Source of the DNA: Acidimicrobiia bacterium
Lineage (GTDB): Bacteria; Actinomycetota; Acidimicrobiia; IMCC26256; JAOSJM01
Direction: 5' to 3'
Assembly (NCBI GenBank): GCA_027494165.1
Contig: JAOSJM010000001.1
Span: 1 to 64,000 of the forward strand
DNA: 64,000 nt
Shown here one piece after another: positions 50,941 through 59,776 of this stretch. Position numbers and translations under genes: made by a program. The first letter of the stretch is position 1. Each line of letters starts with the position of its first letter. A model generated the notes under the pieces. That model made no database searches, was not told the DNA's origin, and was given only the letters and a program-made list of their open reading frames with translations.

Positions 50941-52341
50941 TCAGGGCTCGGCGGGGAACCAGCTCCCGTGGAACCCGAACGGCACGCGCCGCGGCATGTG
51001 GATCCGGGCCACCGGCCCGCCCGCCACGTCACGGGCGTCGAGCACGACGACGTCGCTCGTGTCGTGCTCGGCGTCGTACACGAACGAGACCAGCCAGCCG
51101 TCGTCCTCGGCGGTGCCGCCGGGGTCGGGCGCGAACACCGGCTCCCCGACCACGTGTCCCGCCCCGAACGAGCACACGGCCCGCTCGCCGCGCTCGAGGT
51201 CGTGGCGGACCACCGCGTCGAAGGCGCCGAAGCCGGTCGAGGGCCCGGTGATCGCCCCGACGTACCCGTAGCGGTGCCGGCGCCCGGCCCGGCGATCGTC
51301 GATCCGCGGGAAGTCCGAGGGGAGGTCGTCGAGCTGCTCCCAGGAGGCCGTGCCGGACCCGAGGTCCACCGTGAAGCGGCCGAGACGCCCGTTGGCCCCC
51401 TCCGGCGGGGGACCGTCGCCGAGGCCGATGTCCATGTCCTCCATCCGGCAGGCGTCGACGTGCACGTGAGAGCCCTCGGTCCAGGCGTTGAGGAAGTGGA
51501 AGACGTAGCAGGGATCGACCTCGCACCACACCACGTCGCGAGCGTCGCCGTCGCGGGGCATGACCCCGAGGCGGGCACCGAGCTCGGGGCGCCAGCTCAG
51601 CATCTCGCCCCCGGCGGCGAAGCCCTCGAGGTCGAAGACCGCCGGTGCGTCGAGGAACACCACGTGCTCGGCGGTGACCACGAAGTCGTGCATCATCACC
51701 GGCGCCGGGAGCTCGAGGTCGACGTGGCGCGTGAGCTCCCCTGCGGCGTCGACCACGTAGTACCGGAGGAACGGCGGGAGGGCCGAGTACCCGAAGAACA
51801 GCAGCTCGCCCGAGTCGGGGTCGATCTTGGGGTGCGCGGTCATGGCGCCGAGGAGCCGCCCGCCGAAGTCGAAGGGACCCACGGTCGCGAGCTCCGGGTT
51901 CACCTCGGTCGGCGGCCCGGCCTCCCAGAGTGCCAGGATCCGCCCGGCGTGGCGGATCACGTGGGTGTTCGCCACGTTCTTCATCGGGCCCGCGTCGCCG
52001 ACCACGTCGGGCCCGGGGAAGTCGGCGTCGGCCATCCCCCCGTAGAGCGCGCGCCGGGCCCCGATCTCGGCCATCAGCCCGGCGCTGCGGATCCAGCGGT
52101 TCCGGTACGACGCCCGGCCCTCGTCGAGGGATACGGCGTGCAGCATCCCGTCGCCGTCGAAGATGTGGTAGCGGCCCTTGGGCTCGAACATCGGGTTCGG
52201 CCCGTTGCGCACGAAGGTTCCCCGGAGGGCCCCCGGGATCTCGCCCGTGACGGCGAGCTCGGCCACCTCGAGCTCGTCGTCGACCGGGGCGTACACGCCG
52301 GCGAGGAACGGGCTCCGCCGGGTGTTCGAGACCTGAGCCAT
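50941..52341 (-). CDS. Carotenoid cleavage oxygenase family protein
   Basis: 466 residues. GTFVRNGPNPMFEPKGRYHI is the N-terminal blade, and four metal-binding histidines are visible: LGAMTAHPKID, PVMMHDFVVT, YVFHFLNAW and VPFGFHGSWFPAEP. These form the non-haem iron site of the seven-blade propeller. ATG 52341 starts MAQVSNTRRSPF. Members cut alkene bonds in carotenoids or lignin-derived stilbenes. No carotenoid genes are nearby, so the substrate is unknown. Confidence 0.92.
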   Translation of the reverse strand: MAQVSNTRRSPFLAGVYAPVDDELEVAELAVTGEIPGALRGTFVRNGPNPMFEPKGRYHIFDGDGMLHAVSLDEGRASYRNRWIRSAGLMAEIGARRALYGGMADADFPGPDVVGDAGPMKNVANTHVIRHAGRILALWEAGPPTEVNPELATVGPFDFGGRLLGAMTAHPKIDPDSGELLFFGYSALPPFLRYYVVDAAGELTRHVDLELPAPVMMHDFVVTAEHVVFLDAPAVFDLEGFAAGGEMLSWRPELGARLGVMPRDGDARDVVWCEVDPCYVFHFLNAWTEGSHVHVDACRMEDMDIGLGDGPPPEGANGRLGRFTVDLGSGTASWEQLDDLPSDFPRIDDRRAGRRHRYGYVGAITGPSTGFGAFDAVVRHDLERGERAVCSFGAGHVVGEPVFAPDPGGTAEDDGWLVSFVYDAEHDTSDVVVLDARDVAGGPVARIHMPRRVPFGFHGSWFPAEP

Positions 52342-52418
52342 CGGAGTCCCCCCTCGCTCGGCCCGCCCGCCGGTCCCGGTCCGGTGGGCTCACGCCGAAC
52401 TGTACCGGGTGGCCCTCC

Positions 52419-52868
52419 TCAGGGGAGCCGCTCGGCCCGCCTCGCCGCCACGAGGCGCGCCACCGCCCAGACCGCCGCCAGCGACCAGACCACGGCGAGG
52501 ACCGTGAGCGTGGCGGTGCCGTAGTCGAGCGGCTGGATGGTCGGGTTGCCGGTCTTCTCGGCCGTGCCCCGCAGCGGGGCCCACGCCACCAGCAGCACGA
52601 GCCCGGTGCCCACCAACCCGGCCTGCACGGGAGGTCGCCAGGGAGCGGGGACGAGCCGCCCGAGCAGCACCCCGAGCAGCACGACCGCCGGGGCGAGGAG
52701 GAGGTCGTGGAAGAGGTCGAGGCCCACGAGCCACGCCGCCCATCGCAGGCGCTCGCCGCCGTCGAGGTCGGACACCGCGCCGGCGACGCCGAAGACCATC
52801 GTCCCGCCCCCGACGACCAGGGCGGCCCAGAAGAGCGGGCCGTACCGCGACGACCCGGACCTGCTCAC
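52419..52868 (-). CDS. Small four-span membrane protein
   Basis: 149 residues with four hydrophobic segments (LFWAALVVGGGTMVFGVAGAV, LLLAPAVVLLGVLLGRLVPA, VQAGLVGTGLVLLVAWAPL, ATLTVLAVVWSLAAVWAVARL). The segment between the first two, AAWLVGLDLFHDLLLAP, carries a histidine. The GTG start overlaps the stop of the molybdopterin enzyme (GTGA). No known family recognised; position suggests it supports the membrane enzyme before it. Confidence 0.75.
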   Translation of the reverse strand: MSRSGSSRYGPLFWAALVVGGGTMVFGVAGAVSDLDGGERLRWAAWLVGLDLFHDLLLAPAVVLLGVLLGRLVPAPWRPPVQAGLVGTGLVLLVAWAPLRGTAEKTGNPTIQPLDYGTATLTVLAVVWSLAAVWAVARLVAARRAERLP

Positions 52869-54041
52869 CGGACCTCCAGGCGGCCGACCCACTTGGTCTG
52901 CATCACCCCGGGCCGGTTCGGTCCGATGAGCCGCACCGGGAAGCCGTGCTCGAGGTGGAGCGCCTCGCCGTCGACCTCGAGCGCGAGGAGGGTGTCGCGG
53001 TCCCGCGCGTGGTGGCGGTCGAGCTCGGAGGTGCGCTGGCGCGGCCGGGGTTGGAGCGACACGACGGTCACCTCCGCGTCGGGCCGGGCCCCGGCCCGGT
53101 CGAGGAGGTCGCGGACCCGGACGCCCCGCCAGCGGGCCTCGGCGCTCCAACCCTCGACGCAGGCGATCGGCAGGGTGGCCTCGTGCTGGGGCAGGGCGCG
53201 CAGGTCGTCGAGCGACAGCTCCAGCGGGCGCTTCGCGCCGGGCCCGTCGATGACGAGCCGGTACGCCGGATCACGGGCCAGCTCGACCACGCCGGCGGAG
53301 CGGGCGGTGCGGTTGACGGGGAACCCCTGCGGGCCGACGTCGGGACGGCGGGGCGCGAGGAGGGCGAGCCGGCGGAGGGGGTGGAACGTCTGGCCCACGG
53401 TGAACACGGTGAGGAGCGCAGCGCTGCCGAACACGGTGGCGAGGAAGCCCCGGCGGTCCATCCCCCGCCCGCGGTCGGGGGTGGCGCGAGGAGGTCCCGC
53501 CGACCCCGACCGAGAGCCGAGCGGGTCGCGGCGGCCTTGGCGCCCACGTGGACCACGAGGGCACCGATCGTGACCCACGCCGCCCAGTAGTGGCCCTCCC
53601 GGAAGCCGAAGCCCCAGGGCCGCCAGATGTTGACGTTGGAGAGGCCGGTGAACAGCAGCAGGAGGCCGCCGCCCACGAGTGGCAGCAGGCTGATCCGCTC
53701 GAGCGCGTGGGCCACGCTCGTGAACGGCGGCCAGGCGAAGAGCTTCGGGAAGACCACCCAGAGCTTGGCGAGCAGCAGCGGGATGCTGGCGATCCCGGCG
53801 GCGACGTGGAGCCCCTGGGTGAACCGGTAGAGGCCCGCGGGGCGGGGCGGCCAGTGGAACCAGTCCGGGGGTCCTGGATCAGGTGGGAGACGAGGCCGGT
53901 GACGAAGCACACCGAGAACGCCACGCCGAGGGCCACGCCGAGCACGGCCGCGATCCGCTCGTCGTGGAGCCGGCTCGTGAACGCGCCCTCGCGGAAGGGA
54001 GGGATCGGAGGCGGCGCGGGCCAGCGGAGCCGCCGGCTCAC
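52865..54041 (-). CDS. Membrane-anchored molybdopterin (SUOX-type) oxidoreductase, two frame breaks
   Basis: Reconstructed from three frames. The N-terminus RLHDERIAAVLGVALGVAFSVCFVTGLVSHLIQDP leads after one added C (near 53872) into PPDWFHWPPRPAGLYRFTQG and further spans (LLVGGGLLLLFTGLSNVN-like, WAAWVTIGALVVHVGAKAAA), a cytochrome b561-like part. After another added base (near 53490) comes DRRGFLATVFGSAALLTVF. The Moco domain follows with LPIACVEGWSAEARWRGVRV (the cysteine ligand of molybdenum) and VRLIGPNRPGVMQTKWVGRL. Total 392 residues. The GTG start overlaps the methyltransferase stop. Substrate unknown; family relatives reduce or oxidise S- or N-oxides. Confidence 0.8.
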
Positions 54042-54702
54042 GGCCCGGCCCTCCCGCCCGGGGGCCGGTTCGGCGGGGCGTCGAGGCGGGCGAACCAGCG
54101 GCCCCCCGCCACCCAGGCGTGCACGAGCCCCAATCCGGCCCGGCGGGCCAGGCCGGCGAGCTCGCAGGCCGCCACCCGCCGGAGGTGGAACCACGGACCG
54201 GCGGAGCCGTCCACCTCCAGGCGGACCCGCTCGGGCGCGGCCCGCCGGCCCGGAGCCTCCACCTCGACGAGGATCCGTCCCCCGGGCGCAGGAGGGCCGC
54301 GACGCGGGCCAGCAGGGCGACCGGGTCGCCGCCGATCCCGATGTTGCCGTCGAGGAGGAGCGCGGTGCCCCACCGTCCCGCACCGGGGAGCGGGTCGAAC
54401 ACCGACCGTTCCAGGACCGTGGCCCCTCGGCGGCGCGCGACGGCCGCCACGTTCGGGGTGACGTCGATCCCCATGGCCACGACGCCCTGCTCGGCCAGGG
54501 CGAGCACGTGGCGGCCCGGACCGCACCCGACGTCGAGCACGGGTGGTGCCACGTGGGCGAGGAGGGCCAGCTCCTCGGCCGACGCCGGCGCGAACCAGCG
54601 CTCGACCGGGTGCCGGTGGACCGGTCTCCCGTCGGCGCCGACGAGGCGGGGCCGGGTCGGGCCGGCCGGCCCGGCGTGGACGATCGGGGGCCGGCCGGTC
54701 AC
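54038..54702 (-). CDS. SAM-dependent methyltransferase, frame broken near 54287
   Basis: 221 residues after adding one G near 54287. N-terminus HPVERWFAPASAEELALLAHV, motif I PVLDVGCGPGRHVLALAEQG, then VAMGIDVTPNVAAVARRRGA and ALLLDGNIGIGGDPVALLARVAALLRPGG. The second frame gives RILVEVEAPGRRAAPERVRL and FARLDAPPNRPPGGRAGP. The start and stop both overlap neighbours by four bases, so it is in the middle of a tightly coupled operon. The acceptor is unknown. Confidence 0.82.
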
Positions 54703-55367
54703 GGCCGCCCGCCGGGAGGAGCGGGCTCGGCGGGTCCGCCGACGGCGACGAGCGCGGCCGCGAACCTCGACGAGGGTGCCTCGCGGGCCACGGCCCGGGC
54801 GTCGTCGATCCGGTCGACGTCGCGCAGCACCGGGAGGCGCGCGACGCGAAGGCCCAGCCGCCGCAGCCGGTCGAGCTGGCACGCCCCCGTGCGGTCGGTG
54901 CTCATCGGGACGCCGAGGAGAGCGGTCGGGTCGGGCTCGCGCAGCCCGAGCGCCCAGAAGCCGCCGTCGGCCGCCGGCCCGAGCACGGCGTCGACCCGCC
55001 TCGTGAGGCGGCGAGCGCAGCCGGCGAGCAGGTCCGGCGTCACCTGGGGCGTGTCCATCCCGACGAGGAGCGCGGGGCCGTCCACCGCGGTGAAGGCCGA
55101 GGCGAGCCGCTCGTCGAGGCCCTCACCGCGCTGGGGCACGACCTCGACGCGGTCGGGCAGCCAGGGGCCCGGCACGCCGGCGAGGGCGAGGACCCGCCGG
55201 CGCGCCGGCGTCGCCGCCACCGCGGCCAGCGTGTCGGCGAGCGAGGCCCGGGCGAGGCGCGCGGCCTGCTCGGGGGTGCACGGCGGGCACAGCCGCGTCT
55301 TGGCCCGGCCCGGCTCCGGAGCCTTGGCGATGACGAGCAGCGTCACGTCGTCCGGTGAGAGCCTCAC
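54699..55367 (-). CDS. DUF2064 (TIGR04282-type) glycosyltransferase-like protein
   Basis: 222 residues. LLVIAKAPEPGRAKTRLCPP is the signature nucleotide-binding start of the family, followed by GMDTPQVTPDLLAGCARRL and VLGPAADGGFWALGLRE. The fold is that of GT-A/nucleotidyltransferases related to CofC. In many actinobacteria it lies beside a GT2 protein, as here (28 bases upstream). Biochemical role unknown. ATG/GTG choice: the start at 55367 (MRLSPDDVTLL) gives normal length. Confidence 0.88.
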   Translation of the reverse strand: MRLSPDDVTLLVIAKAPEPGRAKTRLCPPCTPEQAARLARASLADTLAAVAATPARRRVLALAGVPGPWLPDRVEVVPQRGEGLDERLASAFTAVDGPALLVGMDTPQVTPDLLAGCARRLTRRVDAVLGPAADGGFWALGLREPDPTALLGVPMSTDRTGACQLDRLRRLGLRVARLPVLRDVDRIDDARAVAREAPSSRFAAALVAVGGPAEPAPPGGRP

Positions 55368-55395
55368 GGTGACCCCGCGGTGCCGGCCCTGACGG

Positions 55396-56037
55396 TCACC
55401 GCAGGACCGCCGCCATGTCGCGGACCGCCCGCAGCGTCCCGCGGACCGTGCCGGTGACCTTCGAGCGCCCCACCCGGGGGGCGTAGGACACGTCGACCTC
55501 GTGGATGCGCCACCCGGCCCGGCCGGCCTTCAGGACCATCTCGAGCGGCCAGCCGAATCGGCGGTCGGCGAGGCCGAGGGCCAGCAGGGCGTCCCGGCGC
55601 GCGGCCCGCATCGGGCCGAGATCGGTGAGCGGCGCACCGGTCGCGTGCCGGATCCGGTGGGCCAGGTACCGGTTGGCGAGGCGCGCGTGGACCGGCCACG
55701 CGTCCCGGGCCGCGTGCCGGGCGCCGAGCACGAGGTCGGCCCGCCCGGACTCCACGGGCCCGGCCACCCGGGGGAGGTCGCCGCCGTCGAGCGAGCCGTC
55801 GCAGTCCATGAAGCAGACGACGTCGGCGGTGGCGGCGAGCAGGCCGGCCCAGCAGGCGGCGCCGAAGCCGCGGCGGGGCTCCTCGACCACGCGGGCCCCG
55901 AGCGTCCGGGCGACGTCGCCCGACCCGTCGGCGGAGCCGTTGTCGACGACGATCGGCGTGTAGCCGGCGGGCAGCCCGGCGAGGACCCCCGGGATGGCCG
56001 CCTCCTCGTCGAGCACCGGCAGCACGACGTCGGGCAC
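55396..56037 (-). CDS. Glycosyltransferase family 2
   Basis: 213 residues. [39 protein letters not shown] (nucleotide-binding) and [14 protein letters not shown] (DxD-like metal site) match GT-A enzymes, and [19 protein letters not shown] with [13 protein letters not shown] is the C-terminal part of dolichyl-phosphate-sugar-type members. No C-terminal membrane spans, so it is cytosolic or peripheral. It is the first gene of the operon running to 52419 and divergent from the membrane protein at 56152. Confidence 0.9.
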   Translation of the reverse strand: MPDVVLPVLDEEAAIPGVLAGLPAGYTPIVVDNGSADGSGDVARTLGARVVEEPRRGFGAACWAGLLAATADVVCFMDCDGSLDGGDLPRVAGPVESGRADLVLGARHAARDAWPVHARLANRYLAHRIRHATGAPLTDLGPMRAARRDALLALGLADRRFGWPLEMVLKAGRAGWRIHEVDVSYAPRVGRSKVTGTVRGTLRAVRDMAAVLR

Positions 56038-56138
56038 GGTTGCCGAGGCTAACGATCGGCGGGCCCGTCCGGAGGGCGTCTCGGCTTACGATTCGCGAAA
56101 GTCGCCGGCGGCCACCGGCCCGCTTCGGGAGGCGCCGG

Positions 56139-56144
56139 TACAGT
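56139..56144 (+). promoter_or_regulatory. -10 box TACAGT for a leaderless membrane-protein transcript
   Basis: TACAGT ends seven bases before the GTG at 56152 without a ribosome site. The 114-base gap also has to hold the promoter of the divergent GT2 operon; ATTCGCGAAAG at about 56091 contains the small palindrome TTCGCGAA. Confidence 0.45.
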
Positions 56145-56151
56145 CGGCCCC

Positions 56152-57501
56152 GTGGTGACGACCGACGTCGCGGCGCGCGCGCCGTCGAGCGGCGCCGCCG
56201 GCCGGACGGGCCGGGCGGCGATCGCGTGGTCCGTCGTGGCGCTCGGGGCGTGGGCCCTGCTCCTCGTCGTCGCCCGGCTCTGGGGACGGGCGCTGCTCGA
56301 CGACGGGCACGTGCTCCGACTCGGGGCCCCGCCGCTCGTCGGCTGGGACGACTGGCGGCCGTCGGTCCGACTCCTGGCCCCGCTCGCGGCGGCAGCCCTG
56401 GTCGTGCTGGTGGGTCCGCGACTCGCCTCCCGCCGGCCGTGGCGGGTGGTCCTGGCCGGGGCGGTCGCGGCCACGGCGCTGTGGGCCGTAGCGCTGGCCC
56501 TGGTCGACGGGGTCGAGGGGATCACCCGACCGCTCGTGCTCCCCGGCGACGAGTACCTGCTCGACGTCCCGTCGGTGGGCTCGGCCGGGGACTTCCTGGC
56601 CTCGTTCACCGACGAGATCGACGGCTACGTGACCCACGTGCGGAGCCACCCGCCCGGCATGCTGCTCCTGCTGTGGTCGATGGACCGGATCGGGCTGGGG
56701 GGCACGGGCTGGGCGGCCGTCCTGTGCATCGGTGGCGGGGCGATGGCCGTGGCCGCCGTCCTCGTCGCGCTGCGCGACGTCGCCGGCGAGCGCCTGGCCC
56801 GCGCCGCGGCCCCGTTCGTGGTCCTCGCCCCGGCCGCCCTCTGGATCGCCACCACGGCCGACGCCTTCTTCGCCGGGGTGGGGGCCTGGGCGGTCACCCT
56901 CCTCGTCCTCGCCACCGGCCGGCGCGACGGGCGCGGCGACCTCTACGCCGTGGGAAGCGGCCTGCTCTTCGGCGCTGCGCTCATGCTCTCCTACGGCCTG
57001 GTCCTGCTCGCGCTGCTGCCGGGTGCGGTCGCGCTCCACCGTCGCCGGGTGCGCCCCCTCGTGCTCGGTGCCGTCGCGGCCGTTGCCGTGCTCGCGGCCT
57101 TCGCGGTGGCCGGGTTCTGGTGGCCCGAGGGGCTGAGGGTGACCCGGCGCGAGTACCTCGAGAGCGTGGCCCGGACCCGTCCCTTCCGCTACTTCGTGGT
57201 CGCCAACCTGGCCGCGTTCGGTCTGGCGCTGGGCCCCGCCGTGGCCGTGGGCCTCGCCCGGCTGCGCGAGGCGCGCGTGTGGCTGCTCGTCGGTGCGGCC
57301 CTGGTGGCGGTCGTGGTCGCCGACCTCAGCGGCATGTCCAAGGGGGAGGTCGAGCGCATCTGGCTGCCCTTCGCCCTGTGGGTGCTGCCGGCGGGTGTGG
57401 CGCTCGCGGTCCGGCGGCCGGCCGTCGCCGTCCGGGGTTGGCTCGCCCTCCAGGCCGGCGTCGCCCTGCTCGTCCAGACCGGCGTCCGGACGAGGTGGTA
57501 G
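56152..57501 (+). CDS. Polytopic membrane protein (GT-C-like)
   Basis: 449 residues with about ten spans. A large first loop has [20 protein letters not shown] and [23 protein letters not shown], where the acidic and HPPG motifs recall GT-C mannosyltransferases of actinobacteria. Spans follow ([43 protein letters not shown]). A late motif [22 protein letters not shown] is typical of this unnamed actinobacterial family, from memory. It faces the GT2/DUF2064 operon and may use the lipid-linked sugar that operon makes. Confidence 0.75.
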   Translation: MVTTDVAARAPSSGAAGRTGRAAIAWSVVALGAWALLLVVARLWGRALLDDGHVLRLGAPPLVGWDDWRPSVRLLAPLAAAALVVLVGPRLASRRPWRVVLAGAVAATALWAVALALVDGVEGITRPLVLPGDEYLLDVPSVGSAGDFLASFTDEIDGYVTHVRSHPPGMLLLLWSMDRIGLGGTGWAAVLCIGGGAMAVAAVLVALRDVAGERLARAAAPFVVLAPAALWIATTADAFFAGVGAWAVTLLVLATGRRDGRGDLYAVGSGLLFGAALMLSYGLVLLALLPGAVALHRRRVRPLVLGAVAAVAVLAAFAVAGFWWPEGLRVTRREYLESVARTRPFRYFVVANLAAFGLALGPAVAVGLARLREARVWLLVGAALVAVVVADLSGMSKGEVERIWLPFALWVLPAGVALAVRRPAVAVRGWLALQAGVALLVQTGVRTRW

Positions 57502-57506
57502 CGGGC

Positions 57507-58204
57507 GTGGGCACGGAGCCGGTGACCCGGGTCCTCGTGGTGGAGGACGATCTCACGGTCGCCGAGGTCGTCACCCGCTACCTGGAGCGGGAGGGGTTCC
57601 GGGTGGAGGCCGTGAGCGACGGGCTCGAGGCGGTGCGGCGAGCCACCGAGACCCTGCCCGATCTCGTGGTGCTCGACCTGATGCTGCCGGGTCTCGACGG
57701 GCTCGAGGTGTGCCGGCGGCTGCGGGCGCTGGCGCCGGTCCCGGTCGTGATGCTCACGGCGCGGGGAGACGAGGACGATCGCGTCGTCGGCCTGGAGCTG
57801 GGGGCGGACGACTACGTCGCCAAGCCGTTCTCGCCCCGCGAGCTCACCGCCCGGGTGAAGGCGGTGCTCCGCCGGGCCCGGGGCCGCTGCAGCCGGTGGT
57901 GAGCGGGACGGTGATCGAGGCGGGCGACCTGGAGATCGACGTGGGCGCCCACGAGGTGCGTCGCCGGGGTGAGCCGGTGGCCCTCACCGCTCGCGAGTTC
58001 GAGCTGCTCGCCTTCCTGGCCCGCCACCCGCGCCGGGCCTTCCGCCGGGAGGAGCTGCTGGAGCACGTGTGGGGGTACACGTACGGCGACACCTCGACGG
58101 TCACCGTGCACATCCGCCGGCTCCGCGAGAAGGTGGAGGACGACCCGTCCGCACCGAGGAGGATCACGACGGTATGGGGAGTCGGGTACCGCTTCGACGA
58201 CTGA
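57507..58204 (+). CDS. OmpR-family response regulator, frame broken near 57885
   Basis: 232 residues after adding one C near 57885. Receiver: [40 protein letters not shown] (phospho-Asp), [13 protein letters not shown] and [21 protein letters not shown]. The winged helix is in the next frame: [40 protein letters not shown] and [10 protein letters not shown]. As given, the receiver stops at 57902 without an effector domain. GTG 57507 is used; GTG 57522 is possible. The kinase ATG at 58174 lies inside its end. Confidence 0.87.
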
Positions 58205-59411
58205 GCCGGCCCGCGCCGCTGGTGTCGGCCGTGCTCGTCGCGGGCGGCCTGCTCACGGCGGGCGTGGCCGCGGCGGCGTCGATGCCGGGGTGGGACGTCG
58301 TGCAGCTCGCGGGGACCGCCGCCGGAGGCGCCGTGGTGGCCGGCGTGCTCGGGACGCTCGTGCTGCACGCCCTGCGGGGCCGGTCGGTCGCGGTCCAGAT
58401 GGTGACGGTCGCGCTCACCGCGCTGGCGGCGGTCGGGGTGGGAGCCTGGGCGGCGGCCCGGGCCATGTTCCTCTCCGACCACGACCTGTCCGCGCTCGGG
58501 GTGGTCCTGGCCGCGGCAGGAACCGTGGCGGTGGCGGTCTCGCTCGTGCTCGGGGCCCGGGTGGGGGCGGCGAGCCATGCGCTGGTGGCCGCGGCTCGCC
58601 GGATCGGCGACGGCCGGCCGGCGACCGTGCCCGGGGCGGGCGCTCCACGGGAGCTGGCCCGGCTGGCCGGGGAGCTCGAAGAGATGGCCGACCACCTGGC
58701 CGAGTCGCGCCGGCGGGAGCGGGCCGTCGAGGCGTCTCGGCGCGAGCTCGTGGCCTGGGTGTCGCACGACCTCCGCACGCCCCTGGCGGGGATCCGGGCC
58801 ATCGCCGAGGCGCTGGAGGACGGCGTCGTGACCGACCCGGCGACCGTGGCGCGCTACCACGCGACGCTGCGAGAGGAGGCGGAGCGGCTCGCGGGTCTCG
58901 TCGACGACCTGTTCGAGCTCAGCCGCACCCAGGCGGGGGTGCTCCGGCTGGAGCTGGAGCGGGTGTCGCTGCGCGACCTCGTGTCCGACGTCCTCGCGGG
59001 GGTCGCGCCCGTCGCCCGGGCCAAGGGGGTCCGGCTCGAGGGACGGGTGCACGGGCCGACGCCCGAGCTGGCGGTCTCCGCCCCCGAGCTGCTGCGGGCC
59101 CTGCGCAACATCCTCGAGAACGCCATCCGCCACACACCCGGCGACGGGACGGTGGTGGTGGAGGCCGGGGTGGAGGACGACCGGGCGTTCGTGTCGGTGG
59201 CCGACACGGGCGGGGGGATCCCGAGGCGGATCTCGAGCGGGTGTTCGAGGTGGCGTTCCGGGGCGACCCGGCCCGCACCCCCGGCGGCGGCGCGGGGTTG
59301 GGGCTGGCGATCGCGCGCGGCCTCGTCGAGGCGCACCGGGGCGAGATCACCGTCCGCAACGAGGACGGCGGGTGCTGCTTCACCGTGCGCCTCCCCCTCG
59401 ACGGGGCGTGA
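58174..59411 (+). CDS. Sensor histidine kinase, frame broken near 59222
   Basis: 412 residues after one added C. Four N-terminal spans (LVSAVLVAGGLLTAGVAAAA, AGGAVVAGVLGTLVLHAL, VTVALTALAAVGVGAWAAAR, LGVVLAAAGTVAVAVSLVLG) and no large external domain. DHp box RRELVAWVSHDLRTPLAGIR, N-box LRNILENAIRHTPGDG, G1 VADTGGGIP. After the shift come EADLERVFEVAFRG and the G2 loop GGGAGLGLAIARGLVEAH. ATG 58174 has a GAGGAGG site within the response-regulator gene. The short sensor part suggests it detects a membrane or lipid signal. Confidence 0.87.
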
Positions 59412-59441
59412 CGGCGGGCGGTGGGCTCCGGACGTCCGGGG

Positions 59442-59615
59442 TCAGGGGCGCCAGTAGACGAGCACGGAGGTCAGCACGACACCGGCCGCGGTCCCCCACA
59501 GGAACGTCGCCACCCCGTCGAGCCGCCCGCGCACGTTGCCGCCTCCCTGCCCGCCCGGCCGCTTGCGCCGGCCCCCGGCCAGCCTAACGACCACGCTGCG
59601 CGTCCAGTGGGACAC
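59442..59615 (-). CDS. Possible small membrane protein
   Basis: 57 residues from GTG 59615: a basic first half (VVVRLAGGRRKRPGG) and one span (GVATFLWGTAAGVVLTSVLV) followed by YWRP. Position-specific positive charge then a span is plausible, and the stop is 30 bases from the convergent kinase gene. No family is recognised and the start is uncertain (GTG in VRGRLDG is an alternative). Confidence 0.4.
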   Translation of the reverse strand: MSHWTRSVVVRLAGGRRKRPGGQGGGNVRGRLDGVATFLWGTAAGVVLTSVLVYWRP

Positions 59616-59776
59616 TCGGAGTGATCCACCCGGTCGGGAGGAGGGTGCACGAGGGGGCGCGGACGCCCGAACGCCCCGGAGCCGGGGCAAGCGGGACGCC
59701 CGGTGACCGCGCTCCCCGCTCGCCCGGACGCGCAGCGCGCGAAGGACCCGAGCAGGCCCGGCCGGCGGACTCCGGG

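Noticed and set aside
50827-52524. Extension of the second crotonase frame by over 500 codons
   Set aside because: The product is low-complexity Arg/Pro/Gly shadow of the carotenoid oxygenase; a one-base shift near 50788 gives the normal end.
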